30,235 nt of DNA from a virus, in the IMG/VR virus record IMGVR_UViG_3300024344_000085, positions 1 through 30,235 of that record; one strand, written 5' to 3'. The position numbers were made by a program, and so were the translations under genes. The notes beneath the pieces were generated by a model. That model was not told the DNA's origin, did not search any database, and saw nothing but the letters and a program-made list of their open reading frames with translations. Shown in pieces: positions 1-6,206 of the stretch (positions are counted from its first letter, which is position 1; every line of letters starts with the position of its first letter).

Positions 1-1095
1 GATGTAGACTTTGTACTTACCTTGTAATGTACCAGCGAATGTGTTGCCAGCATCATCAACATTAAGGTTAGCATTAAGAGCAGGTGTGTAGTCAAGTACA
101 CCAGCCATTGTTAGAGCAGAAGCAACGTCTGCAGAGCAGAGGATTACGTTACCCTTTCCACGACGAGTTCTTTGTGCAATAGCGTTTGCATCTCTCTCGA
201 TCTGGAATAGTAGACCTTTGAACTTCTCAACTGACCATCTACCGTTTGAGTCAATGTCTAAGTCGAATTGACCTGCGGTTGCGACGTTCTGAACAGCACC
301 CTGTTCTGCAGTCTTGTAGATAGTACGAATAACTTCTCTATTGATTTCAGCAAGGATTTCAGTAGAAAGAATGTTGGCAAGTTCTGCCTCTGCATTCAAT
401 CCATGAATTGCTTTCAAGTCTTGAGCAAGTTCTAGTGAGTACTCAGCTTTCAACGCACGAGATTTCGCAGTAACTGTTACTTTCTCGATGGAGAATGCCA
501 TCTGGTTGAAGGCAAAATCGCCTTGACCATCTAGACCTTCTGCCTCGTTGGTTGTCATACCTTGACCAACGTTGTAGTCTAGGTTAGAACCACCAGCACC
601 AACTGGGTTAAGAACAGCAGGGTTAGTACCTGACTGTGCAGTTGTACCCATACCAGCTGAGATATCAGTGTATCCAGCAGTATTGTCAAATGCTGCATCC
701 TGTCCAGAGAATGCTGAATCTGCTTCGTCGTAGAATGCTTCGTTGCCAGTCTGAGTAGAGTAGCGTGAACGCATTGCGAAGATAAGTCCAGTAGGACCAC
801 TCATTGGTTGAACACCAGCAAGGTCATATGCGACCAAGTTTGGCATTGCACGTCTAATTAGAGAAATTAGAACGGGATCGAAGTTAGCAACTGCAGCACC
901 TGTGCTGTTAGTTGGAGTTTCTTCTGTTAGGAAAGAACCAGACTCGCTAAATGCGTTTGATTCTTGTTGAAATTTTTCTTGGTTTTCGAGCAGGACTGCA
1001 GTGACGGCCTTACGATGGTTATCTTTGATAGCATCGGCTCCTTCTGCATTTAGAAGGGGAGCCCACTTTTCCTGCAACTGTTCTGAATTGAACAT
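1..1095 (-). CDS. 23: Major capsid protein gp23 (3' end beyond the window)
   Basis: This is the N-terminal 365 codons of the T4-type major head protein, which builds the hexamers of the prohead shell. I translated it by hand because it runs off the left edge. It starts at an ATG at 1095 (MFNSEQLQEKWAPLL) and stays open to base 1. The segment FDPVLISLIRRAMPNLVAYD near residue 72, followed by GVQPMSGPTGLIFAMRSRY, is the conserved start of the gp23 core. A gp21-type cleavage motif, Leu-Thr-Glu at residues 56-58, sits where T4 gp23 loses its N-terminal propeptide (after Glu65 in T4). T4 gp23 has 521 residues, so roughly 100-150 are probably missing here. It follows gp22 after 44 bases, as in T4. 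No clear Shine-Dalgarno sequence precedes the start. Family identity is secure; the cleavage site is inferred. Confidence 0.96.
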   Translation of the reverse strand, partial: MFNSEQLQEKWAPLLNAEGADAIKDNHRKAVTAVLLENQEKFQQESNAFSESGSFLTEETPTNSTGAAVANFDPVLISLIRRAMPNLVAYDLAGVQPMSGPTGLIFAMRSRYSTQTGNEAFYDEADSAFSGQDAAFDNTAGYTDISAGMGTTAQSGTNPAVLNPVGAGGSNLDYNVGQGMTTNEAEGLDGQGDFAFNQMAFSIEKVTVTAKSRALKAEYSLELAQDLKAIHGLNAEAELANILSTEILAEINREVIRTIYKTAEQGAVQNVATAGQFDLDIDSNGRWSVEKFKGLLFQIERDANAIAQRTRRGKGNVILCSADVASALTMAGVLDYTPALNANLNVDDAGNTFAGTLQGKYKVYI

Positions 1096-1139
1096 TGCTT
1101 AAAAAATAGTGTTTACGTTTGATTTAATTTTAAAATCAG

Positions 1140-2306
1140 TTACTTGTTAAATTGACTGAGGGTTTTTAGATATTTTGCCATTGTCCCTGAAGCAATTTCA
1201 GGAGAACTATCGACACCTTCTGATAAACTCTCTGATTTAACTGCTGGATTTACCTTTGTAGGGAAATAAGATTCCTTTAAAGTCTCCAACTTTTCACGAT
1301 AAGTTTGCTCACTTTCAAACTCCACACTTTCGGAAAGTGAGGCAAGCTTTTCTCTCTGAGTGTCAGCAAGACCTTCAGAAACATCGGCAAGAATTACATC
1401 TGAAGCAGACTCAGAAAGTCTTTGATTCAAACTTACATTCTTCTCGATTTGCTCATTGAGTTTGGACTCCATATCATCTAGTTTTTCTACCATACTCTGT
1501 AGTACATCATATTTTTCTTCAGGGATAGTTACATAATGTTCTTCAAAAAGACTCTTAAGACCAGTCATAAAGGACTCAGTGAGTTCTTCCTTAAGACCGC
1601 CTTGTACTGCAAGTTGGTTCTCAGTGAACCACTCGTCAGAAACATATTCTAGGTAGGAATCAACACGCTCATTAAGAGCACCTTTGATTTCCTCAACTTC
1701 TTCGAGAAGTTTTGCATCGTATTCAGCAGTAAGTACTTCTTTAATTTGTACTACTTTGCCTTTTACTGCAGCTTCAAGGATTGTTTTTGCTTTTTCCTTG
1801 AACTCCTCAGAAAGTTCTTCACCTTCTACAAGAGCTTTAACATCTTCATCGATGCTTATCTCTGTATAGTCAGGTGCTTCTGCAACAACTTCTTCTTCTG
1901 ATACTACTTCTTCAGTTGTTGACTCTTCTTCTGCTACCACTTCGTTGGTAACTTCTTCTTCAGAAACTACCTCGTCGGTAACTTCAACTTCTTCCATTTT
2001 AACAGGAGTAGCACTTGTTCCAGCCTCACTGTCACCAGCAGTGGCGTTTTTGTTAACTACGTCACGAACTTGCTTTAAAGTTCCACCAGCAGGTTTCAGC
2101 TTTGCTGAATCGTTGGTTGGACTATAGTTGTCTGGAGTAGGTCCGCCTAGATCTTCTACCTGTGCCGAATTGCCTGGTGTAGTTACCCCAGAAGCATTAC
2201 TTCCTGCTTTAGGTAGTGGATTTCCTGGAGCCGCATTTGCGTTGGCAGCAGTTTTAGAGGGAGTTGTGCCTACTTCCATTTCTTGTAAATTTTTGCCACT
2301 AGACAT
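1140..2306 (-). CDS. 22: Prohead core scaffold protein gp22
   Basis: This is the main internal scaffold of the prohead, degraded by gp21 during maturation in T4. The protein has 388 residues, longer than T4 gp22 (269). Residues 1-100 are polar and probably disordered. Residues 104-142 form a very acidic run built on repeats of EEVVSEEEV type. Residues 150-345 are mostly helical, with a conserved-looking scaffold stretch DEWFTENQLAVQGGLKEEL from about residue 224. Many L-x-E motifs (LQE 7-9, LVE 159-161, LSE 165-167, LTE 242-244, LSE 298-300, LSE 324-326, LKE 343-345, LSE 361-363) suit digestion by the neighbouring protease. A strong GGAGAG ribosome site lies 8 bases before the ATG, and an exact TATAAATA box lies 45 bases upstream. 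Its position between gp21 and gp23 supports the call. Confidence 0.92.
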   Translation of the reverse strand: MSSGKNLQEMEVGTTPSKTAANANAAPGNPLPKAGSNASGVTTPGNSAQVEDLGGPTPDNYSPTNDSAKLKPAGGTLKQVRDVVNKNATAGDSEAGTSATPVKMEEVEVTDEVVSEEEVTNEVVAEEESTTEEVVSEEEVVAEAPDYTEISIDEDVKALVEGEELSEEFKEKAKTILEAAVKGKVVQIKEVLTAEYDAKLLEEVEEIKGALNERVDSYLEYVSDEWFTENQLAVQGGLKEELTESFMTGLKSLFEEHYVTIPEEKYDVLQSMVEKLDDMESKLNEQIEKNVSLNQRLSESASDVILADVSEGLADTQREKLASLSESVEFESEQTYREKLETLKESYFPTKVNPAVKSESLSEGVDSSPEIASGTMAKYLKTLSQFNK

Positions 2307-2351
2307 TTGTGTTTCTCTCCGATTTCCTGTATAAAAGTTAAAATCTATATT

Positions 2352-2359
2352 TATTTATA
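2352..2359 (-). promoter_or_regulatory. T4-type late promoter box before gp22
   Basis: An exact TATAAATA on the minus strand, the T4 late promoter consensus read by gp55-directed polymerase. It lies in the 63-base gp21-gp22 gap, 45 bases before the gp22 ATG. The sequence match is direct; promoter function is inferred. Confidence 0.7.
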
Positions 2360-2369
2360 AAGATAATGT

Positions 2370-3020
2370 TTACAATGAGCGAATAAACTCATTGAAAAGA
2401 TTAATTTTATGTTCTTCGAGTGCTTTCTGGGTAACAAGAGACTCGATCTTGTTTTTTGTATCGTTAGCGAGTTGTTCTCGAAGAGTTGTTCCCTCCCAAA
2501 TCCACTCTTTTCCTTCCATAATTCCCTCAACAAATGCGTCGGGTGCAGAAGGGTCGGATACGATATCTGCTGCTGTTGCTAACATAAAGTCATCACCAAC
2601 AACATTAAATCCTTCCTTAGTTGGTTTCAATGAACCAATACCTCTTGAAGATACACCAAGTTTTACACCTTCTCCTATAAGAGACTTTGCAATTTGACCC
2701 ATTGGTGTGTCAAGGATTTTTGCTCTACCTATAAAGTTAGAACCAGATTCTCTCAAAGAAGTTATCTTATGAGAAACTCTGTCAAGGTTAACAGTTGGAC
2801 CATCAGGATGACCTAATTCTCCAAGTGCTCTACCACTTTGAACGTGTGCTTCATTATAACGATTCACTTCTTTTTGAAGTGTTTCCATTGGATACATCCG
2901 ACCATTTCTGTTCTTGATGTTTCCTTGTAGAAAAATTCCCTCAATATAGAGAGACTTCTTACCATTTTTTTCCTCTGTAATAAATTCTACAGATTCAATT
3001 TCTTCTCTAATCAGTTTCAT
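2370..3020 (-). CDS. 21: Prohead maturation protease gp21
   Basis: A serine protease of the T4 prohead that cleaves capsid and core proteins after L/I-x-E and then itself. At 216 residues it matches T4 gp21 (212). The N-terminal domain shows YIEGIFLQGNIKNRNGRMYP (residues 25-44), typical of the family. The likely catalytic His is in GELGHPDGPTVNLDRVSH (His71) and the likely nucleophile in GVSSRG (Ser124 or Ser125); I assign these by family pattern only. The start ATG shares its A with the TAA stop of the upstream gene (TAATG), so the two are probably translationally coupled. An AGGAG site precedes the start by 7 bases. Gene order 21-22-23 is as in T4. Confidence 0.95.
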   Translation of the reverse strand: MKLIREEIESVEFITEEKNGKKSLYIEGIFLQGNIKNRNGRMYPMETLQKEVNRYNEAHVQSGRALGELGHPDGPTVNLDRVSHKITSLRESGSNFIGRAKILDTPMGQIAKSLIGEGVKLGVSSRGIGSLKPTKEGFNVVGDDFMLATAADIVSDPSAPDAFVEGIMEGKEWIWEGTTLREQLANDTKNKIESLVTQKALEEHKINLFNEFIRSL

Positions 3021-3580
3021 TAGGAATCTCCTACTACTTGAACTTGTTGAATTTTCACAGTACCTGCACCACCTGCTTGTAGTACAGCAACTTTAAATGA
3101 TTCTCTTAAATCTGAACCCAATTTTGATTCATCCCATGTACCACTAGCTCCAGATGAATTATAATCAACTGTAATTCGTGTTCCAAAGAATCCGTCAAAA
3201 TTTGCAGTGTCATTAACCGCAGTTACTTCTTGATGAGAAAACTCAAAACTTGTTTGTCCTGGTGCAGTCAATGAAACATAATCACCTACCACAAACTGAG
3301 AACCAGTTCCTGATTGGAAATCTATTATGGTAGTAGCACCTTTAGTAACTTTTTGAACAGGTTGAGATCTAACTTGACCTGTGCTTATTACTTCAGGAAC
3401 ATTTGCCACCAAATAAAAACTACCAGTAGTTGCAGTTGGTTCGCCACCTATTTCAAGATATGCGTCATTAGATTTAGCGACAACACGTAAATATTTTGTC
3501 TTATGTGCTTGTGCTGCTGATTTTGCAGAAGAACCACTAGTCGTTATACTTACTTGAGCACCAATTGGATTAAGAGCCAT
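3020..3580 (-). CDS. Beta-rich virion or prohead protein of unknown role
   Basis: I cannot name this 186-residue protein. It lies between the gp67-like gene and gp21, the slot of gp68 in T4, but its sequence does not look like a helical core protein. It is rich in Gly, Thr, Ser and Val with short beta-type stretches such as YLRVVAKSNDAYLEIGGE (from about residue 30) and VISTGQVRSQPVQKVTKGA. It has no membrane segment, signal peptide or cysteine. An exact TATAAATA box lies 25 bases before the ATG, and AAGGA is very close to the start. Its stop overlaps the gp21 start. A capsid-associated or decoration role would fit the location, but that is inference; it may be a gp68 replacement. Confidence 0.85.
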   Translation of the reverse strand: MALNPIGAQVSITTSGSSAKSAAQAHKTKYLRVVAKSNDAYLEIGGEPTATTGSFYLVANVPEVISTGQVRSQPVQKVTKGATTIIDFQSGTGSQFVVGDYVSLTAPGQTSFEFSHQEVTAVNDTANFDGFFGTRITVDYNSSGASGTWDESKLGSDLRESFKVAVLQAGGAGTVKIQQVQVVGDS

Positions 3581-3605
3581 TATCCTTAAAGTTCCATGTA
3601 ATAGT

Positions 3606-3613
3606 TATTTATA
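3606..3613 (-). promoter_or_regulatory. T4-type late promoter box before the 186-residue gene
   Basis: An exact TATAAATA on the minus strand in the 34-base gap after the gp67-like gene, 25 bases before the next ATG. It would give a leader of under 20 bases. Function is inferred from the T4 consensus. Confidence 0.7.
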
Positions 3614-3614
3614 A

Positions 3615-3830
3615 TTACTCTTCACCTGTTGATACTTCATCAGTATCAATAGTTTCATCGTCACCAAAAGTATGATTGGCAACTTCAGGTTTAAAAGAAT
3701 CTATTTTTTCTGCAGACTTTGCAAAAAGCATATCTTTTATTCTGTCACTAATAGTGGATGGAGACTCATCAGCGATGATCATATCCATCAATTCACTTTG
3801 TACGTTATTCATATCAGGGGTATCAGTCAT
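3615..3830 (-). CDS. 67: Prohead core protein, gp67-like
   Basis: A small acidic protein of 71 residues (T4 gp67 has 80), placed directly after the portal gene exactly as gene 67 is in T4. In T4, gp67 is an abundant prohead core protein cut into internal peptides. The sequence has a short helical first half (SELMDMIIADESPSTISDRI from residue 13) and an acidic tail ending DTDEVSTGEE. The name rests on position, size, charge and general resemblance to marine T4-like counterparts; primary sequence similarity to T4 gp67 is weak. No Shine-Dalgarno sequence is evident; an exact late promoter box lies 33 bases upstream. Confidence 0.75.
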   Translation of the reverse strand: MTDTPDMNNVQSELMDMIIADESPSTISDRIKDMLFAKSAEKIDSFKPEVANHTFGDDETIDTDEVSTGEE

Positions 3831-3863
3831 GTTAAAATGTCAAATATGTGAGTAATCTTTTAA

Positions 3864-3871
3864 TATTTATA
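3864..3871 (-). promoter_or_regulatory. T4-type late promoter box overlapping the gp20 stop codon
   Basis: An exact TATAAATA on the minus strand. Its central TAA (3869-3867) is the stop codon of gp20. The gp67-like ATG lies 33 bases downstream. Confidence 0.7.
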
Positions 3872-5549
3872 TCTCTCCACCTTTGGGTTTTGTGATACTT
3901 GCATCAAGTGCAGCAGTATCTGCAGTAGCAGCTTGAGATGCCGCCTCTAAATCTGGTTCCATTATAGGTGCTCCAAGGTCTGCCATAGGTGCTCCAGTTT
4001 CAGGATCAACTGGTGTCATTGGGTCAATAACTATACCATCAGCAATTTCTTTCTTCATAATCTTATCTTGTTCGATAATCTCTACATCAGTTTGACGTAA
4101 AAGATGTCTTCTTACATAATCTTGTGAGAAATACTTACCAATATAAGGTTCTGCAGTTGTTGCTGCTGCTAATCTTTCATTAAATAACTCAGTTTCTTTG
4201 AGTTCTGTAAAATGATTATCATATAAGAAGTCATATTGTATGTGCTCACTCATTACCTCCCAGTCTTCTGGAGTGATAACATTCTTAAGAAGTAACTGAG
4301 TTTTAAGCATATCATTGAACATTCTTGAGAATCTCTTTCTCAAACGTCCAACAAACTTACTAAATTTAACCTCATCACGAAGTATCTCAGAAGATCTTCC
4401 AAGGTTAAATCCACCATCTCCTTCTATTCTAGAGATAGGAACATTCAGTGATTTGTATAATTTCTTTTTGAAGTACTCGATGTCCGTGATCTCACCCAGG
4501 TTTTGACCTCCAGGAAGAGTAGAAATCTCAGTACCACGTCCTCCTTCTCGTCTAGGTAGCCAGAAATCTTCCAGCATCGCCATGTACTTTTTGTCATCAC
4601 GGACTTCTCCTGTGTTAGCATCGTAGACTAGTTTGTTACGATATCTCATCATCACATCTCGGAGATATTGCTCTGCCTTTACTTTAGGTAGATTTCCAAC
4701 ATCAATATAGAAAATTCTTCTTTCTGGTGCTCTGGATAGTCTGTATATTACTAAAGAATCCTCAATCATTCTTAATTGATTGAGTGATTTGATTGCTTTG
4801 TGCAAATAAGATAGGGTATTTCCTTTATTTCTATCTACCAAACCTGATGTACAGTACGTTATTGCATCTTTTGCTATCTTAATTCCAGCACTTGCACCTG
4901 TTGCATTTATGTTTCCTGTTGGGTATTGTGACTTTGGATTGTATATAAAGTACTCTTCTAACTCTGGCCACGCATAATCCATTGGATTAGCATTAGCCTG
5001 TACAACTGGACTTGTAGGATTTCTATTAGGATCTTGCTTCTTTTCTTGCCTAATATAACGCATTTTCATTGCGTCAATATAACGCAATTCCTTTATTCCT
5101 TCATGTGGATTCTTTAAATCAATTATTTTATGGTAGTAGATTCTTCCGTCTACATACCAGTTTCTATAAATTTCGTGTGCTTTCTTGTCAAAATCTAATA
5201 AATCAAGGATAAACTTAAACTCATCTCTAATCTTTTTCTTAATTCCATCACTTGCATTAAGATTCGACAATTCAACTTGAACAGGTTGGTCATTTGTATC
5301 TGATACAATTGCCTCATGAATAATGTCTTCAATAGCACTATCGCATTCTGGCTGAAGTGCCATTTCACGATAACGCTTAATTAATTCAAATTCTGTTCTA
5401 TATACTCCTTCTAAGTCAACATATGATCCAAAAAAACCACTACTCGCATAATGGTCAACCCCGTCCTCGTCATTTTGAGGAACGGGGGATACCGCCGTAG
5501 GAGATAGTGGTTCAGTGTCCTCAATAGAGAACCCAAATAACTTCGACAT
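3867..5549 (-). CDS. 20: Portal vertex protein gp20
   Basis: This is the dodecameric portal through which DNA is packaged by gp17; it also nucleates prohead assembly. It has 560 residues against 524 in T4. Clear family blocks are LRYIDAMKMRYIRQ (155-168), RRIFYIDVGNLPKVKAEQYL (277-296), YRNKLVYDANTGEVRDDKKY (303-322), EDFWLPRREGGRGTEISTLPG (from 327) and the GDGGFNLGRSSEILRDEVKF stretch (377-396). The last 50 or so residues are Pro, Ala and Asp rich and probably flexible. An exact TATAAATA box lies 23 bases before the ATG, and only a weak AAAGA could serve as ribosome site. It follows gp19 and precedes the prohead core genes in T4 order. No key block is missing. Confidence 0.97.
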   Translation of the reverse strand: MSKLFGFSIEDTEPLSPTAVSPVPQNDEDGVDHYASSGFFGSYVDLEGVYRTEFELIKRYREMALQPECDSAIEDIIHEAIVSDTNDQPVQVELSNLNASDGIKKKIRDEFKFILDLLDFDKKAHEIYRNWYVDGRIYYHKIIDLKNPHEGIKELRYIDAMKMRYIRQEKKQDPNRNPTSPVVQANANPMDYAWPELEEYFIYNPKSQYPTGNINATGASAGIKIAKDAITYCTSGLVDRNKGNTLSYLHKAIKSLNQLRMIEDSLVIYRLSRAPERRIFYIDVGNLPKVKAEQYLRDVMMRYRNKLVYDANTGEVRDDKKYMAMLEDFWLPRREGGRGTEISTLPGGQNLGEITDIEYFKKKLYKSLNVPISRIEGDGGFNLGRSSEILRDEVKFSKFVGRLRKRFSRMFNDMLKTQLLLKNVITPEDWEVMSEHIQYDFLYDNHFTELKETELFNERLAAATTAEPYIGKYFSQDYVRRHLLRQTDVEIIEQDKIMKKEIADGIVIDPMTPVDPETGAPMADLGAPIMEPDLEAASQAATADTAALDASITKPKGGEI

Positions 5550-5572
5550 GATTTATTGAATCTTTACTCTTA

Positions 5573-5580
5573 TATTTATA
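5573..5580 (-). promoter_or_regulatory. T4-type late promoter box before gp20
   Basis: An exact TATAAATA on the minus strand, abutting the gp19 stop codon (5583-5581) and 23 bases before the gp20 ATG. Function is inferred from the T4 late consensus. Confidence 0.72.
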
Positions 5581-6168
5581 TTAGTTTGGCTGACCTGATC
5601 CTGTGACGCTGATTGATTGAACTTGGAATTCAACAGTGAATTCTTCGATTGTATCACCAGTATCATAAGAAAGATCAATAGCAGAAACGTTAGTTGGGAA
5701 AATATCAATGAATTCGTACTCTTTTAATACGACATTCTCTGTTCCTTCACTAGTTGAACTTGACTTTGTTGCACCTCTACCAAGTTGGAAAACTTTAGCG
5801 TTAACCATATACTCAGCTGGGTCAGTTGCACCAAGGTTGGTGTCAAGTTTTGCTATTTGCTCTGTCCACTCTTCAAATGCATTCCTTAATGTAAATCCTT
5901 CATCGTTGATGACGGTTACAGTCCAAGTGTCGATAGTTCTGTCTCCAGCAACTTTAAAAATACGACCTCTGAATGGAATGTCAATTGCTGCAATGTTTTG
6001 AGCAGGTAATGCTGCTGCTTTACACATATACCTGAAGTTATCTGCACTCCAAGTAATTCCTGCTGGTAGTGTGGTCAGTTCCACCTCAAAGAGATTAGGT
6101 CTTGCACCGCCACCGACGAGTGCAGACTTAAACATTGAGATGGTTTTATTTTCTCTACTTGTTGCCAT
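5581..6168 (-). CDS. 19: Tail tube protein gp19
   Basis: This is the subunit of the inner tail tube, which stacks as hexamers inside the gp18 sheath and conducts DNA. It has 195 residues (T4 gp19: 163). The N-terminal pattern SMFKSALVGGGARPNLFEVEL, followed by DNFRYMCKAAALPAQNIAAI and IPFRGRIFKVAGDRTIDTWT, is typical of phage tail tube proteins. The C-terminal half carries EYEFIDIFPTNVSAIDLSYD and a strand-rich end (EFTVEFQVQSISV). A strong AGGAGG ribosome site precedes the ATG by about 10 bases, fitting a protein needed in many copies. It lies 38 bases after gp18, with a TCTAAATA box in the gap. Confidence 0.96.
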   Translation of the reverse strand: MATSRENKTISMFKSALVGGGARPNLFEVELTTLPAGITWSADNFRYMCKAAALPAQNIAAIDIPFRGRIFKVAGDRTIDTWTVTVINDEGFTLRNAFEEWTEQIAKLDTNLGATDPAEYMVNAKVFQLGRGATKSSSTSEGTENVVLKEYEFIDIFPTNVSAIDLSYDTGDTIEEFTVEFQVQSISVTGSGQPN

Positions 6169-6190
6169 GATTGGGGTTCCTCCTGTTTGT

Positions 6191-6198
6191 TATTTAGA
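6191..6198 (-). promoter_or_regulatory. Variant late promoter box before gp19
   Basis: TCTAAATA on the minus strand, one base from TATAAATA, 22 bases before the gp19 ATG in the gp18-gp19 gap. It is supported by similar boxes at like spacing before other genes here; weaker than the exact copies. Confidence 0.4.
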
Positions 6199-6206
6199 TT
6201 ATAAAG

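Noticed and set aside
579-800. Minus-strand open frame inside gp23
   Set aside because: It is an alternative frame of the gp23 reading frame, which contains the conserved capsid motifs; the product is low-complexity Leu/Thr/Gln.
1120-1138. Inverted repeat TGATTT...AAATCA between gp22 and gp23, considered as a terminator or leader hairpin
   Set aside because: Only six A/T-rich base pairs with a 7-base loop and no T-run; too weak in an AT-rich genome to call.
1684-2334. Plus-strand open frames opposite gp22, and similar ones opposite other genes (for example 9453-9873, 12015-12713, 24542-24811, 28524-28811)
   Set aside because: They are antisense to well-supported minus-strand genes and have compositions expected from reversed codons (Ser/Leu-rich, no recognisable motifs).
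2351-2533. Minus-strand frame overlapping the end of gp21
   Set aside because: Shadow of the gp21 frame; no ribosome site, and the sequence is not protein-like compared with gp21.
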